From Nonomuraea rhodomycinica (GTDB taxonomy: Bacteria > Actinomycetota > Actinomycetes > Streptosporangiales > Streptosporangiaceae), in contig NZ_JABWGO010000011.1 of NCBI RefSeq assembly GCF_013363995.1, positions 290,510 to 354,509 of the forward strand: a stretch of DNA of 64,000 nt. Reading direction: 5' to 3'. This document shows, one piece after another, positions 52,901-60,941 of this stretch. The notes below the pieces were generated by a model, which was not told the DNA's origin, did no database searches, and saw only the letters and a list, made by a program, of their open reading frames with translations. The translations under genes and the position numbers were made by a program. Positions within the stretch are counted from its first letter, which is position 1, and each line of letters opens with the position of its first letter.

Positions 52901-53421
52901 GGGTGGACGTCGTGGCCGCGGGCGGTCCTGTGGCGGGCGAGGTGATCGCCGGCGCCGGGGCGGTGCCCGGGGTTGCAGGGATGGACGCCGCGGCGGCGTG
53001 CGAGGCGGCGAGGGCGCCGGCCGCGGCGGTGACCGGGGTCGCGACGGCGGCGCGGGCGGCGAGGACGGCGCGGGTGCCGGTCGCGGCGGTGCCGGTCGGG
53101 CCGGTGACGCCGGCAGGGCAGGTCGCGGTGGGGCCACCGGGGCCGATGGAGCCGGTCGGGCCCGTCGGGCCCGTCGGGCCGGTCGGGCCGGTCGGGCCGG
53201 TGTCCGTCGCCCAGGTCCGGCGGATGCTGCTGACCGCGCGCGAGCAGGAGATCGCCGCGCTGCTCACCCGCGGCCTGTCCAACCGGGCCATCGCCGCGGA
53301 GCTGGTGATCAGTCCCGCGACCGTGGCCCGGCACATCGCCAACATCATGGACAAGCTCGGCTACAGCTCGCGCGCCCAGATCGCGGTCTGGGCGACCCGG
53401 CACCTCGGCACTTCTGCATAG
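49957..53421 (+). CDS. large LuxR-type transcriptional regulator with AAA/NB-ARC ATPase domain
   Basis: A 1154-residue regulator of the LAL/AfsR kind. An ATPase domain has the P-loop CGVGGIGKTRLALRVAARL (near residue 107), the Walker B LLVLDNCEHL and the arginine-finger-like ATSREPLRI. A low-complexity Pro/Ala/Gly insert of roughly 140 residues follows (about 230-385), then winged-helix and TPR-like helical parts (residues 390-920), a linker with PVGPVGPVGPVGPV, and a LuxR HTH at the end (LTAREQEIAALLTRGLSNRA then SPATVARHIANIMDKL). ATG 49957 is preferred; GTG 49939 and 49918 are in frame. Confidence 0.88.
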   Translation: MPQPPMHNLPAEPNRFVGRERDLDDLCALLGDRRARGPSEAWPVEAGAGGALAVPRQGGGDDHGRRDRPQPSDAFDRLALERGLPGEDGEDHRREGGDGWARLVTLCGVGGIGKTRLALRVAARLVPSRPGGVWLVELARVTRPELVEGELARVLGVREEPGRPLLDTVTARLGDTRCLLVLDNCEHLIDACARVSAELVASCRHVGILATSREPLRITGEIVWRVPPLDLPPADALLPRAPAASPPADARAACPSPALAAAASASSALGRLLVRAARPGTDATPDDALPRGAMSAGGAPADGAPPGHDATSGWGTVPAGVVLSGVGSSDEAPTPAIPLSAAAIPLPGADGPPEGAAAFGLQEYWAGQDEAGAPWAGACASGLEGDPRAVRSVYDAEAVRLFRERAAAAGARLGPESLPDMVRLCRALDGLPLALELAAARTSLLTPGQIVDRIDDRFSLLTTGGRTAPERHRTLLATIEWSHDLLSPREQVLLRRLSVFAGPFELELAERVCAQPPVSETEILDLLGGLVDKSLVLRDEGRGRYRLLETIKRFAAGRLREEGEREMVRARHLEVLCELQERHFLEELVEPRLPWARRLAALEAGRALADDQRAALDWAIESGDARRGLWLCFHSTSLLPVSGPTEVVGWVERLLALDLAEVPDEQVARAKAYLAYGLEARDELVRALELVAQSMGRLGDAGPFPTGVMHSLCVMVLLRLGRPDEALRHAQEGLALARAAADPWNEAAALAGLSAVALVRGRLREAQRHAEEAFLRAREHGHRWIMARTAAQLGAVAEARGDLVTAMTHYERAVPWLRELGCGPSSGVDLSRCLARIGRVAAMLGEYDLARERLAASLTLSTRAGERRGVARCLVGLSVLAEAEGDLEGAVLAAAAASALRETIRQRSTGTRVEELLTRAGARLGEGRTAALWAGGREADPLDVAGLVLAGGRGAERPGAPFAGPADVADVADVVDAIELSGVDVVAAGGPVAGEVIAGAGAVPGVAGMDAAAACEAARAPAAAVTGVATAARAARTARVPVAAVPVGPVTPAGQVAVGPPGPMEPVGPVGPVGPVGPVGPVSVAQVRRMLLTAREQEIAALLTRGLSNRAIAAELVISPATVARHIANIMDKLGYSSRAQIAVWATRHLGTSA

Positions 53422-53476
53422 CGATCTGCATAATCCGCCTCATGCACCGCCGGCGGCCGGCACCTACCGTGGCGGC

Positions 53477-53848
53477 ATGGAGGAGCGCATCGTCATGGTC
53501 GACTGGGGCACGGGCGTCGGCCTGACCGAGGAGCAGCTCGACGAGCGGTCGGCCGCGGCCTCCGCGCAGTTGCGGCGGCGGGGCGTGCGCGCGGGCGACA
53601 CGGTGGTCATCTGCCTGCCGGTGGGGTCGGACCTGCTGGTGGCGACCGACGCGGTGATCGCCGCCGGGGGAGTGGCCTGGCCGGTGCCGGTCGAGCTCGA
53701 CCCGTGGCAGCTGCGCCGGCGCATCCTCGCCAGCCGCGCCCGGGTCATGATCTCCGATCTGCCGCAGGCCATGGACGCCGCCGACGGCTCCCACGTGCGG
53801 ATGGTGGTCAGCGTGGCCGACCTGGGGAGCGACGGCTGCCCGTCGTAG
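53477..53848 (+). CDS. short adenylate-forming-domain-like protein
   Basis: A 123-residue protein resembling only the first 110 residues of AMP-binding enzymes: LDERSAAASAQLRRRGVRAG, then VVICLPVGSDLLVATDAVIA and GGVAWPVPVELDP. It is similar in pattern to the first part of the 248-residue protein upstream of the LuxR gene (compare GLRARGLRYGEQVLIDLPLG). No ATP motif is present. ATG 53477. It stands 55 bp after the LuxR gene and 10 bp before the hydrolase, so it may be part of the same operon. Confidence 0.65.
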   Translation: MEERIVMVDWGTGVGLTEEQLDERSAAASAQLRRRGVRAGDTVVICLPVGSDLLVATDAVIAAGGVAWPVPVELDPWQLRRRILASRARVMISDLPQAMDAADGSHVRMVVSVADLGSDGCPS

Positions 53849-53858
53849 GCTCGGCTGC

Positions 53859-54620
53859 ATGCCGCTCGCGCCCAACTTCCCCGTCATGCTCCGCACCGAG
53901 GACGGCGTCCGCATCGACGCCGCCCACACGCCTCCCGCGGCCGGAGCGGGCGACGAGGTCGGGATCGTGGTGGCGCACGGGTTCACCGGGTCGTGGCGGG
54001 AGCGCACCGCGCGGCGCATCGTGCACGTGCTGAGCGGGTACGGCGGCGTGATCGCCTTCGACTTCCGCGGCCACGGGCGCTCCGGAGGCGAGACGACGGT
54101 CGGCGACCTGGAGATCCTCGACGTGGAGGCCGCCGTCCGGCACGCCCGGGTGGTCGGCTACCGGCGGATCGCGGTGGTGGGCTTCTCGATGGGCGCCTCG
54201 GTCGCGGTGCGCCACGCGGGGCTGCGCGGCGGCGTGGGAGCGGTGGTCTCGGTGAGCGGCCCGGCCCGCTGGTACTACCGGGGCACCAAGCCGATGCGCC
54301 AGGTCCACTGGGCCATCGAACGGCCCCTGGGCCGGTGGGCGGCGCGCGTGGCCAAGCGCACGCGGATCGCCAGCGGCCAGTGGGACCCGGTCCCGATGCC
54401 GCCGTACGAGGCCGCCGCGCTCATCTCGCCGACGCCGCTGCTGGTCGTCCACGGCGACGCGGACGCGTTCTTCCCGCTGGAGCACGCCCATCAGCTCCAC
54501 GACGGCGCGCGCGAGCCCAAGGAGCTCTGGATCGAGCCGGGGTACGGTCACGCGGAGTCCGCGGCGACCCCCGAACTCATCCATCGGATCGGAAAGTGGA
54601 TCACAACGAACCTTTCGTGA
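53859..54620 (+). CDS. alpha/beta hydrolase
   Basis: A 253-residue serine hydrolase. Oxyanion region VAHGFTGSWRERTARR, nucleophile elbow GFSMGASVAVRHAG, acid region HGDADAFFPLEHAHQ and catalytic histidine in EPGYGHAES. ATG 53859 starts 10 bp after the preceding small gene. Substrate cannot be predicted; esterase or peptidase-like lipase roles are both common. Confidence 0.92.
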   Translation: MPLAPNFPVMLRTEDGVRIDAAHTPPAAGAGDEVGIVVAHGFTGSWRERTARRIVHVLSGYGGVIAFDFRGHGRSGGETTVGDLEILDVEAAVRHARVVGYRRIAVVGFSMGASVAVRHAGLRGGVGAVVSVSGPARWYYRGTKPMRQVHWAIERPLGRWAARVAKRTRIASGQWDPVPMPPYEAAALISPTPLLVVHGDADAFFPLEHAHQLHDGAREPKELWIEPGYGHAESAATPELIHRIGKWITTNLS

Positions 54621-54803
54621 GTAATACGCGTCTACCTAGAGCGGATGGAAGAAATCCGCCGGGAGAAAGTCCTTGGGGAAGGAAACCGCCGCCGGCGGGG
54701 TCCGTAGGACATACTTCATGTATCCGGGCGGTTGCTCACAGTGATCCACATCCGTGGGTCGTGGCTGTCGTTCTCTGGCGGCCAGGGGGCACGGTCGCAC
54801 CTC

Positions 54804-54830
54804 TGGTGGCTCGCGTTCAGCGAGCCGCCA
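54804..54830. terminator. hairpin in the 54621-54936 gap
   Basis: TGGTGGCTCGC pairs with GCGAGCCGCCA (11 bp, one G-U) around GTTCA. A second, shorter hairpin CCGGCAC/GTGCCGG lies at 54900-54917, 20 bp after the aldehyde dehydrogenase stop on the minus strand. Together they isolate the convergent hydrolase and dehydrogenase genes. I see nothing else coding in this 316-bp gap. Confidence 0.6.
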
Positions 54831-54936
54831 CAGGTAGCCGCGTCAGCGGCACCTAGCGTTGCGGGGGCGCGCTGGGTGCTCGCCGATCCCGGTGGGGCTC
54901 CGGCACTCCGGTGCCGGGGCCCCGCTGCTCGGGCCC

Positions 54937-56370
54937 TCAGCCCAGTCGCATGATCGACTTGTGCTCCAGGTAGCCGGCCAGTCCCTCCGGGCCCAGTTCG
55001 CGGCCGACGCCGCTCGCCTTGTAGCCGCCGAAGGGCGCGTTGGCCTCCAGCGTGAAGCAGTTGACCCCGTACGTGCCGGTGCGCACCTGGCGGGCGACGT
55101 CCATGCCGTGCTCGGTGTCGGCCGTCCAGACCGAGCCGGCCAGGCCGTAGTCGCTGTCGTTGGCGATGCGGATCGCGTCGGCCTCGTCCTCGTACGGGAT
55201 GACCGACAGGACCGGCCCGAAGATCTCCTCGCGGGCGATGCGCATGTCGTTGCTCACCCCGGCGAAGACGGTCGGGGTGACGTACCAGCCGCGCTCGTAC
55301 GGCCGGTCGAGGCCGCCGACGACGACCTTGGCGCCCTCGTCCATGCCGATCCTGATGTAGCCCTCGACGCGGTCCTGCTGGCGCCGGGCGACCAGGGGGC
55401 CGATGCCGGTGGCCGGGTCGGCGGGGTCGCCGACCTGCTGCGAGGAGACCATGCCGGCCACGGCCTCGACGACCTCGTCGTACCGGTTGCGCGAGGCCAG
55501 GATGCGGGTCTGGGCCACGCACGCCTGGCCGCTGATGAGCAGGGAGGCGATCGACAGCATGCCCATGCTGGAGGCCAGGTCGGCGTCGTCGAGGATGATG
55601 GCCGCCGACTTGCCGCCGAGCTCCAGGCTGACCCGCTTGAGCTGCTCGCCGCAGATGGAGGCGATGCGGCGGCCGGCGGCGGTCGAGCCGGTGAAGGCCA
55701 CCTTGTCCACGCCGGGGTGGGAGACCAGGTGCTCGCCCGCCTCGCGGCCGGCGGCCACGATGTTGAGCACCCCGGCCGGGACCCCCGCCTCCTGCGCCAT
55801 CTCGGCCAGCGGGTAGGCGTCCAGCGGCGTCTCGGGCGCGGGCTTGAGCACGAGGGTGCAGCCGGCGAGGAGCGCGGGGGCGATCTTCGTCATGGCGACG
55901 AACTGCGGGACGTTCCACGGCACGATGGCCGCCACCACGCCCACCGGCTCGCGCCGCACGGTGGTCGGGCCGAACATGCCGGGTCGCTGCTCCTCCTGGG
56001 CGAACGTGCGGCCCAGCTCGGCGTAGAACTGGAGGGTGCCGAGCGGCTGGGGCACCTGCGCGAGGTGGGAGAACGTGATGGGGCAGCCCATCTCCTCCGT
56101 GATCAGCTCGGCCATCTCGTTCTGCCGGGAGGCGTAGATCTCCGCCAGCCGGGCGAGGACCTCGGCGCGCTCGGCGAAGGTCATGCGTGGCCAGGGGCCG
56201 CGGTCGAACGCCTCGCGAGCCGCGGCGACCGCGCGGTCCATGTCGGCGGCCGTGCCGTCGGGCACGCGGCCGACGACCTCCTCGGTGTGCGGGGAGATCA
56301 CATCGATCGTTCCGGTGCCCGCGGGGGCCACCCACTCGCCTCCGATGAACAGCGTGTCGTGCTGGCGCAT
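54937..56370 (-). CDS. aldehyde dehydrogenase
   Basis: A 477-residue NAD(P)-dependent aldehyde dehydrogenase. Proton-relay asparagine in PWNVPQFVAMTKIAPAL, glutamate in LELGGKSAAIIL, catalytic cysteine in SGQACVAQTRILA and the late EEIFGPVLSVIPY are all present. Start ATG 56370 (MRQHDTLFIGGEWV) is the family start; the long in-frame extension upstream is unconserved. Close to broad-substrate actinomycete dehydrogenases; no operon partner. Confidence 0.94.
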   Translation of the reverse strand: MRQHDTLFIGGEWVAPAGTGTIDVISPHTEEVVGRVPDGTAADMDRAVAAAREAFDRGPWPRMTFAERAEVLARLAEIYASRQNEMAELITEEMGCPITFSHLAQVPQPLGTLQFYAELGRTFAQEEQRPGMFGPTTVRREPVGVVAAIVPWNVPQFVAMTKIAPALLAGCTLVLKPAPETPLDAYPLAEMAQEAGVPAGVLNIVAAGREAGEHLVSHPGVDKVAFTGSTAAGRRIASICGEQLKRVSLELGGKSAAIILDDADLASSMGMLSIASLLISGQACVAQTRILASRNRYDEVVEAVAGMVSSQQVGDPADPATGIGPLVARRQQDRVEGYIRIGMDEGAKVVVGGLDRPYERGWYVTPTVFAGVSNDMRIAREEIFGPVLSVIPYEDEADAIRIANDSDYGLAGSVWTADTEHGMDVARQVRTGTYGVNCFTLEANAPFGGYKASGVGRELGPEGLAGYLEHKSIMRLG

Positions 56371-56556
56371 GTCGAGAGCCTCCTGCTTGACCGGATGCTT
56401 GGTTGGGAAAAGGGAGTGCCCAAGCCGACCGAACCATGTTCTGTGCGTGCGCGCAAGGGGGCCGCGGGGCGCCGCCGCCGCCCGGTCGGTTAGAAGCGAC
56501 AAAACGTGATTTATCGCGATATAGGTCGTCAAAGGTGTGCCGGTTCGGTCGTTCAG

Positions 56557-56586
56557 GTGACAGTCATCAAGATCATCTTCTATAGT
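56557..56586 (+). promoter_or_regulatory. promoter of the secreted coiled-coil gene
   Basis: GTGACA (56557-56562) and TATAGT (56581-56586), 18-bp spacer: five of six and five of six matches to the sigma-70 consensus. The leader is about 25 nt and contains GGGGAGG before the start. Confidence 0.7.
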
Positions 56587-56615
56587 TTCGGACCGTCTAT
56601 GAGGGGAGGACGGGC

Positions 56616-57512
56616 GTGATGGTCGGTCGCGTCGCCCTGCTGGCCGTCCTTCTCCTGGGCCTGCTCTTACTCCCCCTGCCGCAGGCCGCGACGGCCGCCC
56701 CCAACCCCGCCGAGCTGCGCAGGCTCACCAAGCAGGCGCAGGCGCTCAACGAGCGCTACCGCGGCCAGATCCAGAGCCTGGAGGAGATCAAGCTCCAGGT
56801 CAGCAGGGCCATAAAGACGTCGGGTGCGCTGAAGGCCCGCCTCGCCCGTGCCAAGGCCGACGTGTCCGCGATCGCCCGCAACACGTACATCATGGGCCCC
56901 CTCGACGGCGTCGGGCTCGTGGGCTACGACGGCGACCCGTCCATGGCGCTCGCCCAGGCGGCGAACATGAGCTACATCGCCGCCGAGCGCGCCGGCCGGG
57001 TCCGCCAGGTCGAGAAGCTCATCGAGGACGCCAAGAAGGCCGAGGTCGCGGCCGACGACAAGGTGGAGAAGCTCAAGCGCGAGATCAAGGTCATGCAGGG
57101 CAAGCGCCGCGACATCGAGCGCCTGCTCGCCAAGTACGGCTTCCAGCAGCCCGGCGGCTCCGAGGGCCTCACGCCGCGCATGATCGCCGTCCGGGCCGCC
57201 ATCATGGCGAACTTCCCCATGCCGTACGGCGTCGGCTGCCTGCGCCCCGGCGACCCCGGCGAGCACGGCAAGGGCCGGGCCTGCGACTTCATGATGTCCA
57301 GCGGCGGACGCGCCGCCAGCGGGGCCGACGAGGAGCGCGGCGACGCGCTGGCGGAGTGGCTGATCCAGAACGGGTCGAAGATCGGCGTGATGTACATCAT
57401 CTGGAAGCAGCGCTACTACGACATCCGGTCGGGCGGCGGCTGGGACCCCATGTCCGATCGGGGCGGCGTCACCGCCAACCACTACGACCACGTCCACGTG
57501 TCGGTCTTCTGA
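56616..57512 (+). CDS. secreted coiled-coil protein with ARB_07466/VldE-like C-terminal domain
   Basis: A 298-residue exported protein. Signal peptide LLAVLLLGLLLLPLPQAATA with cleavage after about residue 27, a coiled coil from residue 35 to 175 (LNERYRGQIQSLEEIKLQVS and DKVEKLKREIKVMQGKRRDI), and a C-terminal domain of about 105 residues (IMANFPMPYGVGCLRPGDPG, ACDFMMSSGG, NHYDHVHVSVF) with a His-rich end typical of peptidoglycan-associated domains. GTG 56616 is the start; ATG 56619 possible. Likely acts at the wall. Confidence 0.8.
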   Translation: MMVGRVALLAVLLLGLLLLPLPQAATAAPNPAELRRLTKQAQALNERYRGQIQSLEEIKLQVSRAIKTSGALKARLARAKADVSAIARNTYIMGPLDGVGLVGYDGDPSMALAQAANMSYIAAERAGRVRQVEKLIEDAKKAEVAADDKVEKLKREIKVMQGKRRDIERLLAKYGFQQPGGSEGLTPRMIAVRAAIMANFPMPYGVGCLRPGDPGEHGKGRACDFMMSSGGRAASGADEERGDALAEWLIQNGSKIGVMYIIWKQRYYDIRSGGGWDPMSDRGGVTANHYDHVHVSVF

Positions 57513-57523
57513 CGGCGCGGCGG

Positions 57524-58666
57524 TCAGGCGACCACCAGATGGTGCTTGACCCCCACGTCGACCATGGCCAGGTCGTCGCGCATGGCCAGCGGTTCGATCT
57601 CCTCCGCGAAGCGGCGCCGGTCGATCACCTCGCCGGTGCGGCCGTCGAGCTTGACGAGCGTCCTGTCGGTCTCCCGCACATAGGTGATCCGGCCGTTCGT
57701 CAGTACCCGGCCGGGCTCTCTGGGCGCTCCTCCGAACGATCTGCGCCAGGCGACGCCGCCGTCGGCGGTGCGGTAGGCGACGACTTCCTGCGGGGTGTCC
57801 ACCGTCAGCAGGTCGTCCGAAACGCCGAGAAGGGTCGCGTCGTTGCTCGGCAGCCCTTTCGGCCGGGCGCGCCAGAGGACCGTGCCGTCCACGGCCCTGC
57901 GGACGACGAGCTCGCCTCCGTCGCCGATGGTCACCAGGCGGCCGTGACCGAGGTCACGGGTGATGAACGTCATCGTGTCGGCGTCCGTCCACAACTGCGT
58001 GCCGTCGTCGGCGTCGAGCGCGACGCCGTTCACCGTGTCGCCCTCGCACCCGTGGGTGAGCAGCACGATCCCGCCCATGCCCTGGACCCCGTCCACGGGG
58101 CGGCACGAGGTGAAGGGGCGGGTCCAGCGGATGGCGCCGGTGCGGACGTCCAGCACGTCGACGCGGCGGTCATGCTGGACCACCAGGGAACCGGTCGCGG
58201 CCACGGAAACTTCCCACATCGCCGGCCATTCCTCGTCGTAGGACCGGCTGAGCTTCTCGGCGGGCCCCGGGGGGAGGTCGGCGTGCCAGACCATCCGGCC
58301 GGTCGGCACGTCGATGAGGGTGACCCGGCCGTCGCGCCAGACGGCCGCGAGGTGCCGGCCGTCGACCCTGACCCAGTCCACGAAGTCGTCCGCCCAGATG
58401 CGCTCGTAGACCCAGGCGTCGGTCCCGTCGGCGAGCCGTACGGCGGCCACACCGGAACCCCGTCGCTCCACCGCCACGTCACCGAAGAGGTCGGTCCCGT
58501 AGGAGACCTCCGCCAGGACGTCGATGGCCGGCGTCTCACGTCCGGGCGGCTGCCGAGGCCCGCCGGGCGGGGCCGCCATCAGGCTGACGGTCTCCCCGGG
58601 CCGTGCCCCGATGGTCAGCAGCGCGGCGCCGATGAGTGCGACGACCTTGACGCGAAACCACCACAT
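57524..58666 (-). CDS. secreted PQQ-like beta-propeller protein
   Basis: A 380-residue protein with an N-terminal signal (RVKVVALIGAALLTIG) and WD/PQQ-type repeats: GRMVWHADLP, GAIRWTRPF, GTQLWTDAD, GTVLWRARPK, GGVAWRRSFGG. Each repeat holds the tryptophan of a propeller blade; at least five can be counted. No catalytic residues are recognised. ATG 58666. Convergent with the coiled-coil gene (11 bp between stops). Confidence 0.85.
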   Translation of the reverse strand: MWWFRVKVVALIGAALLTIGARPGETVSLMAAPPGGPRQPPGRETPAIDVLAEVSYGTDLFGDVAVERRGSGVAAVRLADGTDAWVYERIWADDFVDWVRVDGRHLAAVWRDGRVTLIDVPTGRMVWHADLPPGPAEKLSRSYDEEWPAMWEVSVAATGSLVVQHDRRVDVLDVRTGAIRWTRPFTSCRPVDGVQGMGGIVLLTHGCEGDTVNGVALDADDGTQLWTDADTMTFITRDLGHGRLVTIGDGGELVVRRAVDGTVLWRARPKGLPSNDATLLGVSDDLLTVDTPQEVVAYRTADGGVAWRRSFGGAPREPGRVLTNGRITYVRETDRTLVKLDGRTGEVIDRRRFAEEIEPLAMRDDLAMVDVGVKHHLVVA

Positions 58667-58787
58667 ACGCGGGAGTATGCCGCCAAGGTCGCCCGCACAC
58701 AGTGATCTTCGGCGGATCGGCCCGAGCCGGCGGCCGGCGGGCCCGCCGGCCGCCGGTGCCGCCGGGCGGCCCCGCCGCGAGGGGCCG

Positions 58788-60134
58788 CTACGGCCGGAGG
58801 GCCGCGGCGATGTGGTCGCGGTACCAGCCGTACGACGCCTTCGGGGTGCGCTCGCCGGTGGCGAAGTCCACGTGGACCAGGCCGAAGCGCTGGTGGTATC
58901 CCTCGGCCCACTCGAAGTTGTCCAGCAGCGACCAGACGAAGTAGCCCCGCACGTCCACGCCCTGCTCGCGGGCCCGCTCCAGCGCGGCGACGTGGTCGCG
59001 CAGGTAGGCGACGCGCCCCTGGTCGTCCACGCCGTCCGGGGTCAGCTCGTCGGCCTGGGAGCAGCCGTTCTCCGTGACGTACACGGGGGGCAGCGCCTGC
59101 CCGTACCGCTCGCGCAGCCCCGTGAGCAGCTCGCGCAGCCCGTCGGGCACGACGGGCCAGCCGAAGGCGGTGGTCGGGTACCCGGTGACGCCCGCGTCGG
59201 TGAACGGCAGGCCGTCATCGGCGGGGGCGGCGATGCGGGTGGGGTTGTAGTAGTTCACGCCGAGGCCGTCGAGCGGGGCGGAGATCACGGCCAGGTCGCC
59301 GTCACGGATGCCCAGCGCCGCGCTCAGCTCGGGCCCGTCGCCCGCCGCGCCGTCCGGCCGGATCCCGTACGCCGTCAGATCCGGATACGTCCCGAGCAGC
59401 ACCGGGTCGTTGAACAGCCGGTTGTGCAGGGTGTCGTAGGCCGCGGCGGCGGCCAGGTCCTCCTCGGACCCCGAGGCGGGCCAGACCGGCGTGCAGTTGT
59501 TGGTGATCAGCACCTCGCGCGCCCCCGCCGCCCGCAGCGCCTGCGCGGCCAGACCGTGGCCGAGGAGCTGGTGGTGGGCCACGGGCAGCGCGTCGAGCAG
59601 CAGCGCCCGGCCCGGCGCGTGGACGCCCAGCCCGTATCCCCAGGCCATGTGGATGAACGGCTCGTTCAGCGTGATCCAGGTGGGGACGCGGTCGGCGAGC
59701 CGCTCGGCCACCACGGCGGCGTACTCGGCGAACAGGCCGGAGACGTCGCGCTCCAGCCAGCCGCCCCGGTCCTCCAGCGCCTGCGGCAGGTCCCAGTGGA
59801 ACAGCGTCGGCACCGGCGTGACGCCGGCCTCCAGCAGCGCGTCCACCAGCCGCTCGTAGAAGTCGAGCCCCTTGGGGTTGACCGCGCCGGAGCCCTCGGG
59901 CAGGACGCGGGTCCAGGCGATCGAGAAGCGGTAGGCGTTGACGCCCAGGCCCGACATGAGCGCCACGTCCTCGCGCCACCGGTGGTAGTGGTCGCAGGCC
60001 ACGTCGCCGGTGTGGCCGTCGCGGGTGCGGCCCGGCTCGTGGACGAACGTGTCCCAGATGGACGCGCCCCGGCCGTCCTCGGCGACGGCTCCTTCGATCT
60101 GGTAGGCGGCCGTGGCCGTGCCCCACAGGAACAT
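58788..60134 (-). CDS. GH1 beta-glucosidase
   Basis: A 448-residue cytoplasmic glycoside hydrolase of family 1. Acid/base glutamate in WITLNEPFIHMAWGYG, nucleophile in VYVTENGCSQADELT, and the N-terminal FLWGTATAAYQIEGA are diagnostic. It releases glucose from cellobiose-like sugars. ATG 60134. Divergent from the TetR regulator 83-92 bp away, which may control it; no sugar transporter is adjacent. Confidence 0.95.
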   Translation of the reverse strand: MFLWGTATAAYQIEGAVAEDGRGASIWDTFVHEPGRTRDGHTGDVACDHYHRWREDVALMSGLGVNAYRFSIAWTRVLPEGSGAVNPKGLDFYERLVDALLEAGVTPVPTLFHWDLPQALEDRGGWLERDVSGLFAEYAAVVAERLADRVPTWITLNEPFIHMAWGYGLGVHAPGRALLLDALPVAHHQLLGHGLAAQALRAAGAREVLITNNCTPVWPASGSEEDLAAAAAYDTLHNRLFNDPVLLGTYPDLTAYGIRPDGAAGDGPELSAALGIRDGDLAVISAPLDGLGVNYYNPTRIAAPADDGLPFTDAGVTGYPTTAFGWPVVPDGLRELLTGLRERYGQALPPVYVTENGCSQADELTPDGVDDQGRVAYLRDHVAALERAREQGVDVRGYFVWSLLDNFEWAEGYHQRFGLVHVDFATGERTPKASYGWYRDHIAAALRP

Positions 60135-60226
60135 CGCGGCTCCTCAGTGCTATGCGAGTGTGGCTCATGTTAACTGACGGCAAAGCGAGATCCTCTACCT
60201 GCCGGTAATGGGCCAGGATGGTGGGC

Positions 60227-60865
60227 ATGACCAGTACCTTGCGGCGCCGTCCCGCCCAACGCCGCAGCCTGGAGCGGGTCGAGCGCATGCTCGACGAGTG
60301 CGCCGTGCTGCTCGACGAGGCCGGTTACGAGGCACTCACGACCAAGGAGGTCGCGCGCCGGGCCGAGGTGCCGATCGGCACGTTCTACCAGTTCTTCCCC
60401 GACAAGCAGGGGCTCGTGCGCGCGCTCGCCCGGCGCAACCTCGACGCGTTCCTGCGCCGGATCACCGAACGGCTCGCGCACGCCGACCTCGCCCACTGGA
60501 CCGACCTCATCGACCTGGCCGTGGACGAGTTCGTGGCCATGAAGCGGACCACGCCCGGTTTCGGGGTGGTCGACTTCGGTGAGGTGCTGGTGACGCCCGG
60601 CGGCCCCGCCCTGGAGGGCACCAACCGGATGCTCGACTCGGCGCTGGAGAACAACGCGATCGTCGCCGACCGGCTGCGGTCGCTCGCCCGCGAGCGGCTG
60701 GGCGCCCCCGCCGGGGAGAGCTTCGACCGCGCCCTGATCGTGGCGGTGGAGGCCACGGACGCGGTGCTCAAGCTGGCCTTCCGCGTGGACCCGGCGGGCG
60801 ACGCCGACCTGATCGCCGAGTGCAAGCTGCTCCTCCGCCGTTACCTCTCCGACCACCTTCCCTGA
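60227..60865 (+). CDS. TetR-family transcriptional regulator
   Basis: A 212-residue TetR protein. The HTH is ALTTKEVARRAEVPIGTFYQ then FFPDKQGLVRALA, with a typical ligand-binding C-terminal half. Starts may be ATG 60227 or ATG 60218. Divergent from the GH1 gene. The intergenic region has ACTGACGGCAAAGCG but no clear palindrome. Confidence 0.9.
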   Translation: MTSTLRRRPAQRRSLERVERMLDECAVLLDEAGYEALTTKEVARRAEVPIGTFYQFFPDKQGLVRALARRNLDAFLRRITERLAHADLAHWTDLIDLAVDEFVAMKRTTPGFGVVDFGEVLVTPGGPALEGTNRMLDSALENNAIVADRLRSLARERLGAPAGESFDRALIVAVEATDAVLKLAFRVDPAGDADLIAECKLLLRRYLSDHLP

Positions 60866-60880
60866 GCCGGCCCGCGACGA

Positions 60881-60936
60881 GTGCGGCCCCCGCGCCGGGC
60901 ACGACCCTCGCGCCAAGGTGCGGCCCTCGCGCCGGG
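60881..60936. repeat. three imperfect 18-19-bp repeats
   Basis: Copies at 60881-60899, 60900-60917 and 60918-60936 with consensus GTGCGGCCCTCGCGCCGGG; the middle one has four changes. They fill the gap between the TetR stop and the stop of the convergent aldo/keto reductase. Confidence 0.65.
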
Positions 60937-60941
60937 TGCGG

